Source: Chloroflexota bacterium
Lineage (GTDB): Bacteria; Chloroflexota; Anaerolineae; Thermoflexales; Thermoflexaceae
Direction of reading: 5' to 3'
Length of the DNA: 11,545 nt
Assembly: GCA_030550075.1 (NCBI GenBank)
Contig: JAUQQB010000052.1
Location: 1-11,545 of the forward strand
The position numbers were made by a program, and so were the translations under genes. The first letter of the stretch is position 1. Every line of letters begins with the position of its first letter. Below are positions 6,806 to 11,545 of the stretch, piece after piece. The notes under the pieces are model-generated. The model saw only the letters and a program-made list of their open reading frames with translations. It was not told where the DNA came from and ran no database searches.

Positions 6806-8029
6806 CTATGCAGCGGCTTCCAGATAGGGCATCCAAGTTGGCACTCCTTCGGAGCGGCGGATGAAGCGCGCCGCCTTTAGCAACAGGGACTGGTTGGCAC
6901 CATCGGAATGCAGGAAGGTCGCCGCATCCCGCAACAGCTTCTCCATCCCCGTTTTCATATCTCGCATGAAGGCATATCCACCGTGCAACTCGAATGCGGT
7001 GGTGACCACCTTCCAAGCCACTTGAGAGGCAAGCACTTTGGGCAACGCACCCAGTGTTGGATCCCATGCCTCCGCGTGATCCGCTGCCCAAGCCGCCTGG
7101 TAGACGTAAGCCCGGGCCGCGTCCAGCCACATTTTCATCTCCGCCAAGGTGGCAGCGATCAGATCATGTTCGAGGAGCGATCGCCCGCCCTGAACTCGGG
7201 TCCGGGTCCATTGAAGCGTCCGCTGATAAGCCTCCTCTGCCACTCCGAGGACACTAGCGGCCGCATAAGCGTTGCTGGCCGGGAAGAAACGGGCCAGCAC
7301 CTCAAAGCCTCCATCCACTTCGCCCAGCACGTTTTCATCCGGAACAAAGCACTCCTGAAAGATAAGCTCGGCATTGTTGGTCAGACGCTCGCCCAGCTTG
7401 TCATGCACCCGGCCGATGGTGAATCCCGGAGCGCCTTGCTCCACTAAGAAGCAGGTGCTCCCTTCCACCAAGCTAACCCCGAGCCGGGTCTGGGCGAAGA
7501 TCAGATACAACCGGGCCCGGTTTCCATTGGAGATGAAGTGCTTTCGGCCATTGAGGATCCAGCCGCCTCGCGCACGGACAGCATTGGTCTGAAAGGGGGC
7601 CTCCGGATGATCGTAAGGGATGATGTAATTCGAAGATGTCTCCGGCTCGGTGATTCCGATGGCCAGGAGAAAGCGGGGATCCTCTTTGAAGCGAGGAAGA
7701 AAGCGCTCCTTCTGGGCTGGAGTAGCCGCCTTTTGCAGGGCCTGGATGATCTTCAGGGTCTGGGCGAACACCACCGCTATCCCCAGATCACCACGAGCCA
7801 GCTCCTCGATCGCCATCGCCGTGGTGAGGGTGTCTGCTCCCGCTCCCCCATATGCGGGCTCCAGGGTCAGCGTCCGCAGACCAAAGGCATCCCCTTGCTC
7901 CACAAGCTCCCACGAGAAACAATCCGCTGGATCCATCCGCCGATCCAGCTCCTCGGCCTGGGGACGCACCACTTCCTCAGCAAATCGTCGAGCCGCCTCC
8001 AGGAGCTCCTTCCGGCGTTTCGCTTCCAT
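6806..8029 (-). CDS. Acyl-CoA dehydrogenase family protein with Asp at the usual catalytic Glu position
   Basis: A 407-aa FAD flavoprotein expected to introduce an alpha,beta double bond into an acyl-CoA and pass electrons to ETF. Family motifs are EPAYGGAG (57-64), AIGITEPETSSN (123-134, the FAD/substrate loop), WILNGRKHFISNG (157-169), ELHGGYAF (347-354) and LLRDAATFLHSDG near the C-terminus. Where medium-chain enzymes have the catalytic base in YEGT, this protein has SDGA, placing Asp376 there. The alternative isovaleryl-CoA-dehydrogenase site, aligned by eye, shows Ser rather than Glu. The frame stays open to 8236, but the ATG at 8029 has GAGGAGG just upstream and gives a standard N-terminus; the extension would overlap the upstream gene and looks non-coding. 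A 47-bp gap separates it from the upstream stop, the longest inside the operon. Confidence 0.9.
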   Translation of the reverse strand: MEAKRRKELLEAARRFAEEVVRPQAEELDRRMDPADCFSWELVEQGDAFGLRTLTLEPAYGGAGADTLTTAMAIEELARGDLGIAVVFAQTLKIIQALQKAATPAQKERFLPRFKEDPRFLLAIGITEPETSSNYIIPYDHPEAPFQTNAVRARGGWILNGRKHFISNGNRARLYLIFAQTRLGVSLVEGSTCFLVEQGAPGFTIGRVHDKLGERLTNNAELIFQECFVPDENVLGEVDGGFEVLARFFPASNAYAAASVLGVAEEAYQRTLQWTRTRVQGGRSLLEHDLIAATLAEMKMWLDAARAYVYQAAWAADHAEAWDPTLGALPKVLASQVAWKVVTTAFELHGGYAFMRDMKTGMEKLLRDAATFLHSDGANQSLLLKAARFIRRSEGVPTWMPYLEAAA

Positions 8030-8076
8030 GGCCCCTCCTCTGCCATATGAGAGCTGAGGCACTCCGTGTTCCGTTA

Positions 8077-9318
8077 TCAGACAGGAACTCGCTCCGGCCC
8101 AAGGATCTCTTCGACGATCTCCCGGAACTCTGCCTCGCTGAGCAGCCGCTTGGTCCGAAGGGAGTGGGCCTTGACAGCCATCAGGATGCGAGTGACCTCC
8201 TCTTCTGTAGCCTGCACCCCCAGTCGCTCCAGCCACATCTTTACGGAATCCAGGCCGCTCCCCTTGCCCAACACAACCTCTACAGGCCGCTGGCCTACCA
8301 CCTCCCAGCGATAGGGGAAAAGCTCCGTCACCTTCTCGTAGCCGCAGTTGCGGAACCAGGAGGCGATGATCCCCGACTCGATCTGGAAGAGCCCATCTCC
8401 AACCACAGGCTTGTTCGTGGGGAACGACTGCCCGGAGAGCTGCTGGACCAATTTGGCCACCTCATAGAGCTTGGAGTAGTTGAGGCCCAGGTCGATCCCA
8501 TAGAGGGCCAGGAGGGCCATCACCGTCTCCTCCATCGGCGTGTTCCCCGCCCGCTCCCCCAGGCCCAGCACGGTGGTGTGCATAACCTCCACACCATTGG
8601 CCAGGGCGATCAGCGTGTTGGCTACCCCCAGCCCGAAATCCATATGGAAGTGGGCTTCCAGACGGACATTCACCCGCTCTTTTACGTTACGGACAAAATA
8701 CGTCATCGCGTGGGGAGAACAGACCCCAAAGGTATCCACCAGCACCAGAGCATCCATATGGCCATGGGCGGCCACCTGAGTGATGAGATCCAGGACCCAG
8801 CTGATGTCCGCGCGGGTGAAATCAATGGGGAAGAAAACCACCTCTAAGCCCTGCTGATGAGCGTAGGCGGTAGCCTCAATGGAGAGATCGATCGCCTTCT
8901 GGAGCGGCCAACGGTAAGCATGTTGAATGAGGTGAGCACTGGAGGGGATCTCCACCACCACGCCCGAAACCCCGCAGTCGACTGCCCGCCTGATGTCCTC
9001 CACCATGCAGCGGGAGAAAGCATAGATCCTGGGCCCCAGATTGCGCTTCACGATCTCGACGATGGCCTCGGCGTCGCTCGGGGAGACAGCAGGCATCCCC
9101 GCTTCGATGCGATGAACCCCCAGTTCGGCCAGGGCCTCGGCGATGCGAACTTTGTCCTCTTTTGTGAAGATCACACCGGCCTGCTGCTCACCATCCCGCA
9201 GGGTCACGTCATGGATCTGGATGCGTGATGGGAAGTGGAGTTGCGACCGAACCTCATCGACATAATTCCAGGGGCTGACGAACCAGCGATCGGTCTGCCA
9301 GGGTTGAGGGTTACTCAT
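8077..9318 (-). CDS. DRE-TIM metallolyase, LeuA/homocitrate-synthase-like acyltransferase
   Basis: A 413-aa enzyme of the family that condenses acetyl-CoA with a 2-oxo acid (2-isopropylmalate, homocitrate or citramalate synthases) or cleaves such products. It has DVTLRDGEQQAGV with Arg41-Asp42 and Glu44 (37-49), RIEAGMP (70-76), the metal-binding HFHMD with His223, His225 and Asp227, and LGLGERAGNTPMEE (251-264). The segment corresponding to the catalytic SGIH of subdomain II reads ESGIIAS, with Ile318 in place of His. It lacks the C-terminal leucine-feedback domain of LeuA, so it is unlikely to be the biosynthetic enzyme. The ATG at 9318 follows GGAGGT by 8 nt and lies 17 bp after the hydroxyacid dehydrogenase stop. 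Substrates are unknown; a 2-oxo acid made by its neighbour is a reasonable guess. Confidence 0.88.
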   Translation of the reverse strand: MSNPQPWQTDRWFVSPWNYVDEVRSQLHFPSRIQIHDVTLRDGEQQAGVIFTKEDKVRIAEALAELGVHRIEAGMPAVSPSDAEAIVEIVKRNLGPRIYAFSRCMVEDIRRAVDCGVSGVVVEIPSSAHLIQHAYRWPLQKAIDLSIEATAYAHQQGLEVVFFPIDFTRADISWVLDLITQVAAHGHMDALVLVDTFGVCSPHAMTYFVRNVKERVNVRLEAHFHMDFGLGVANTLIALANGVEVMHTTVLGLGERAGNTPMEETVMALLALYGIDLGLNYSKLYEVAKLVQQLSGQSFPTNKPVVGDGLFQIESGIIASWFRNCGYEKVTELFPYRWEVVGQRPVEVVLGKGSGLDSVKMWLERLGVQATEEEVTRILMAVKAHSLRTKRLLSEAEFREIVEEILGPERVPV

Positions 9319-9335
9319 TGCGATGACCTCCCAGC

Positions 9336-10316
9336 TTAGGCATAGGAGATGTTCAGCACTTCCGGGTTCACCGGGTTACGCGGTCTCTGGCCCTGAAGCA
9401 CCCGGACCACTTCCTCAGCGGCCCTGATCTGAAGCTCAACCAGGGCCTCCTCGGAATAGAAAGCGATGTGAGGGGTGACAATCACATCCCCCCGGCGCAT
9501 AAGAGGGGAATCAGCGGAGGGCGGCTCTCGTTCCAGCACATCCAGGGCCGCCCCCGCTAGCTGCCCTGCATCCAACGCCCGAAGTAAAGCTCCCTCGTCC
9601 ACAATGGGACCCCGTGCGGTGTTGATCAGGAAGGCACCAAGCTTCACTTTCTGGAAAGTCTCATCGTTGAACATGTGGCGGGTTTCCGGTGTCAGCGGGA
9701 CATGAATGGAGATAAAATCCGAGCGCTGAAGCAGCTCGTCCAGGCCGACCGGGTGTGCGCCTTGGGTCTTGATAAACTCCGGGGAAAGATAGGGATCGAA
9801 CGCCAGCACCTCCAGGCCCAGAGCCTGAGCCTTCTGGGCAAGCGCCCGAGCGATCTTCCCAAACCCTACCAAGCCCAGCACGCGGCCTCGCAAGCGGTGG
9901 ATTGGGGTTACGGCATTCACGCTCCACATCCCGGCCCGCACCGATTGATCCGCCGGGAACAGGCGGCGGGCGAGAGCAAGCAACAGGGCCAGCGCGTGAT
10001 CTGAGACCTCATCGACACAGTAATCCGGGACATTGGTCACCACGATGCCGGCCCGGGTGGCCGCCTCCACATCCACGTTGTCTACCCCGATTCCGAAGCG
10101 GGCAATAATCCGGCAACGCGATAGCTGCTGGATGAGCTCAGCTCCGATCGGCATATAAGTGACCATCAGGGCATCCGCCTCCCGAGCCAAGGCAGACATC
10201 CGAACAGGGTCCGACGCCTCAGCCAGGCGGAGCTCCGCCCCGATGGAGGCAAGCACCTCCCGAGCCGGCTCCAGGGTAGGGAACACCGAATCTGTTACCA
10301 CCACCAGCGGGCCCAT
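9336..10316 (-). CDS. D-isomer-specific 2-hydroxyacid dehydrogenase
   Basis: A 326-aa NAD-dependent dehydrogenase that interconverts a D-2-hydroxy acid and its 2-oxo acid, in the group of phosphoglycerate dehydrogenase and CtBP-like proteins. The nucleotide fold carries GLVGFGKIA (148-156) followed by the acidic Asp174 in AFDPYL, which favours NAD over NADP. Catalytic residues are Arg235 (INTARGPIVD), Glu264 (DVLEREPP) and His283 (VTPHIAF). It lacks the ACT/ASB regulatory domains of long SerA forms. I start it at the ATG at 10316, preceded by GGAGG with 6 nt spacing and sharing one base with the upstream stop (TGATG); an in-frame TTG directly before it is the only alternative. Beside an acyl-CoA condensing-type enzyme it could supply or remove the 2-oxo acid partner. 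Exact substrate unknown. Confidence 0.92.
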   Translation of the reverse strand: MGPLVVVTDSVFPTLEPAREVLASIGAELRLAEASDPVRMSALAREADALMVTYMPIGAELIQQLSRCRIIARFGIGVDNVDVEAATRAGIVVTNVPDYCVDEVSDHALALLLALARRLFPADQSVRAGMWSVNAVTPIHRLRGRVLGLVGFGKIARALAQKAQALGLEVLAFDPYLSPEFIKTQGAHPVGLDELLQRSDFISIHVPLTPETRHMFNDETFQKVKLGAFLINTARGPIVDEGALLRALDAGQLAGAALDVLEREPPSADSPLMRRGDVIVTPHIAFYSEEALVELQIRAAEEVVRVLQGQRPRNPVNPEVLNISYA

Positions 10317-11545
10317 CAACGCCCTCCAACTGCCTCTTCCATATGTTCCATCAACGTGAAGACCACAGGTCCTTCTTTCGTAACCAGCATGTTCTCCTCT
10401 AGTCGGACGGTCTGTCGCAGGCCGGGTTTCCCACCATAAGTCTCAATAGCGAAATACATATTTTCCTTGATCTCGGCCGGATACTTGAGGGAATAGGCGC
10501 GGGAGATCCACATGCCCTCATAGAGCGAGAGGCCAATACTGTGGGCGAACTGCTGGAGCGTCACCGTGCCGTATTTGTCGTCATCGTATTCGGGGAAGCA
10601 GGCAGCGACATCCGCGGTGGTGTTACCAGGGCGCAGCTTGTCAAGAGCCGCATACATCGAATCATAGACCTCACGATAGAGGTCAATCTCTTCCTGAGTC
10701 ATTTTGGCAGCGCACTTGAAGCAGCGGACGAAGTCAACGAAGTAGCCGCCTAGCCCAACGGCATTGATGTCCACAATCACCAGATCGCCTTGTTGAATCA
10801 TCTTGTCCGTGGCCCAGCGGCGATAGGGGCTCGTGTTTCCGCCTGAGGCGACAATGATGTCATAGATCACCTCACATCCCATGGAGAGCATGAACTCGTG
10901 AACCTTCGCCTCGATGTCCCGCTCCCGCACCCCCGGCTTAAGCCACTCGTATTTGATCTTCCACATCGCGGCGCTGCCGATGGAAGCAGCGATCTTCAGC
11001 AATTCGATCTCATCCCGGGTCTTGACCACGCGGGCGGCGGACATGGCGGGCCAGCCGTTGACGACCTTCAAGCCCCGCTCTTGAAAGGCCTCCAGAGCCG
11101 CCATATCCACATTGTCGATCCCGATGCGCTCATTACGGACCCCATGCTCCTCCAGCACCTCGATAATACTGTCCACCATGCGGCGAGCCATATAGGGAAT
11201 TGCCCCTTCGGCCCACTGCCAAGTGATGGCCGGCCGGATCCGTCCCTCCAGCCACGGGAGATCGAGTCTGGCGCATTCCAGATCCGAGCCTGCTGTCTCG
11301 AAGAGAATCGGTAGGGCCCCATTAGGCACAACCGCATAGCGGATGTTAATGTTGTATTTCCAATTCCCCTGGAAGGAGCCCGTGACATAGCGGACATTGG
11401 GACCGGCGAAAAGAACCAGGGCACCAAGATCATGTTTATCCATCTGCTCCCAGACCCGCTGGAGGCGCTCCCGGCGCAAGCGTTCGAAATCCACACGATA
11501 CTGCCAGTCGGTAGCCGTGATGCTGTATAGACGCCGCGGGTCCCA
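10316..11545 (-). CDS. M24-fold metallohydrolase-like protein (creatinase/prolidase/DddP-like), 5' end cut by window edge
   Basis: The C-terminal 'pita-bread' domain keeps all five metal ligands of the family: the two Asp of VDINAVGLGGYFVDFVR, the His of QFAHSIG, and the Glu residues of FAIETYGG and VRLEENMLVT. The N-terminal creatinase-type domain shows LVLFAGPNVRYVTGS. Ligand spacings (Asp-12-Asp, 64 to His, 15 between the Glu pair) resemble the DMSP lyase DddP as I recall it. However, DddP's extra Asp ligand is Asn here, its catalytic Asp six residues after the His is Leu, and the second His of aminopeptidase P is also missing. Activity is therefore unclear. An in-frame GTG at 11494 has no ribosome site, and the 17 codons before it are open and protein-like (WDPRRLYSITATDWQYR), so the true start probably lies beyond the window. 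It is coupled to the next gene by TGATG. Confidence 0.85.
   Translation of the reverse strand, partial: WDPRRLYSITATDWQYRVDFERLRRERLQRVWEQMDKHDLGALVLFAGPNVRYVTGSFQGNWKYNINIRYAVVPNGALPILFETAGSDLECARLDLPWLEGRIRPAITWQWAEGAIPYMARRMVDSIIEVLEEHGVRNERIGIDNVDMAALEAFQERGLKVVNGWPAMSAARVVKTRDEIELLKIAASIGSAAMWKIKYEWLKPGVRERDIEAKVHEFMLSMGCEVIYDIIVASGGNTSPYRRWATDKMIQQGDLVIVDINAVGLGGYFVDFVRCFKCAAKMTQEEIDLYREVYDSMYAALDKLRPGNTTADVAACFPEYDDDKYGTVTLQQFAHSIGLSLYEGMWISRAYSLKYPAEIKENMYFAIETYGGKPGLRQTVRLEENMLVTKEGPVVFTLMEHMEEAVGGR

Noticed and set aside
7538..8050. + strand open frame of 170 codons opposite the acyl-CoA dehydrogenase
   Set aside because: It is antisense to a conserved gene and has no domain or ribosome site.
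8030..8076. Possible internal promoter or regulatory structure in the 47-bp gap before the acyl-CoA dehydrogenase
   Set aside because: No clear -35/-10 pair or stable hairpin is visible; only the Shine-Dalgarno for the next gene is supported.
8030..8236. 69-residue N-terminal extension of the acyl-CoA dehydrogenase
   Set aside because: It overlaps the DRE-TIM gene, has Gly/Arg-rich shadow-like composition, and a strong Shine-Dalgarno precedes the ATG at 8029.
8077..9318. Naming the DRE-TIM protein leuA or HMG-CoA lyase
   Set aside because: It lacks the regulatory domain and the SGIH motif of LeuA, and it carries the GLGERAGNT pattern of the LeuA/homocitrate synthase side; no specific substrate can be supported.
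10316..11545. Naming the M24 protein DddP (DMSP lyase) or Xaa-Pro aminopeptidase
   Set aside because: The catalytic Asp of DddP and the second His of aminopeptidase P are both absent, so neither name is supported.

Overview
The window (11,545 bp, clearly GC-rich) is gene-dense bacterial chromosome with no stretch over about 75 bp free of genes. No rRNA, tRNA, CRISPR array, IS element or integrase was seen. The Shine-Dalgarno sequences are strong (AGGAGG, GGAGG), genes are joined by ATGA or TGATG overlaps, and the + strand gene and the - strand block converge on a perfect hairpin. This suits a free-living, metabolically versatile bacterium. The protein style is reminiscent of Chloroflexota or similar thermophile-rich lineages, but that is a weak inference; no marker gene is present.

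Layout, left to right: a perfect 16-bp-stem hairpin at the left edge (1-35); a + strand class-V aminotransferase of the alanine/serine-glyoxylate type (75-1241); a terminator hairpin between convergent genes (1246-1277); then one long - strand operon filling the rest. Read in transcription order (right to left), the operon encodes an M24 metallohydrolase-like protein whose 5' end runs off the window (11545-10316), a D-2-hydroxyacid dehydrogenase (10316-9336), a DRE-TIM (LeuA/homocitrate-synthase-like) acyltransferase or lyase (9318-8077), an acyl-CoA dehydrogenase (8029-6806), a zinc MDR alcohol dehydrogenase (6795-5782), an ACMSD-family amidohydrolase/decarboxylase (5785-4769), the N-terminal stump of an aldehyde dehydrogenase (4833 to about 4540, frame open to 4423), a CrtI/PYROXD2-like FAD oxidoreductase (4537-2879), and a tandem nitrilase-superfamily hydrolase whose second domain has lost all three catalytic residues (2882-1317).

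Taken together the operon reads as a catabolic cluster for an unidentified small organic acid, probably nitrogen-containing. An amide or nitrile hydrolase, a flavin oxidase, a decarboxylase of the aminocarboxymuconate-semialdehyde type with an aldehyde dehydrogenase beside it, two NAD(P)-linked dehydrogenases, an acyl-CoA dehydrogenase and an acyl-transfer or lyase enzyme would carry a substrate toward acyl-CoA intermediates. I do not recognise this gene set as a named pathway. Several members depart from their families at catalytic positions: M24 lacks the peptidase and DddP-lyase catalytic residues, the acyl-CoA dehydrogenase has Asp where Glu is usual, the DRE-TIM enzyme has SGII instead of SGIH, and the second nitrilase domain is dead. 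The cluster may therefore do chemistry its family names do not predict. No regulator or transporter lies inside the window, and the operon promoter lies beyond the right edge.
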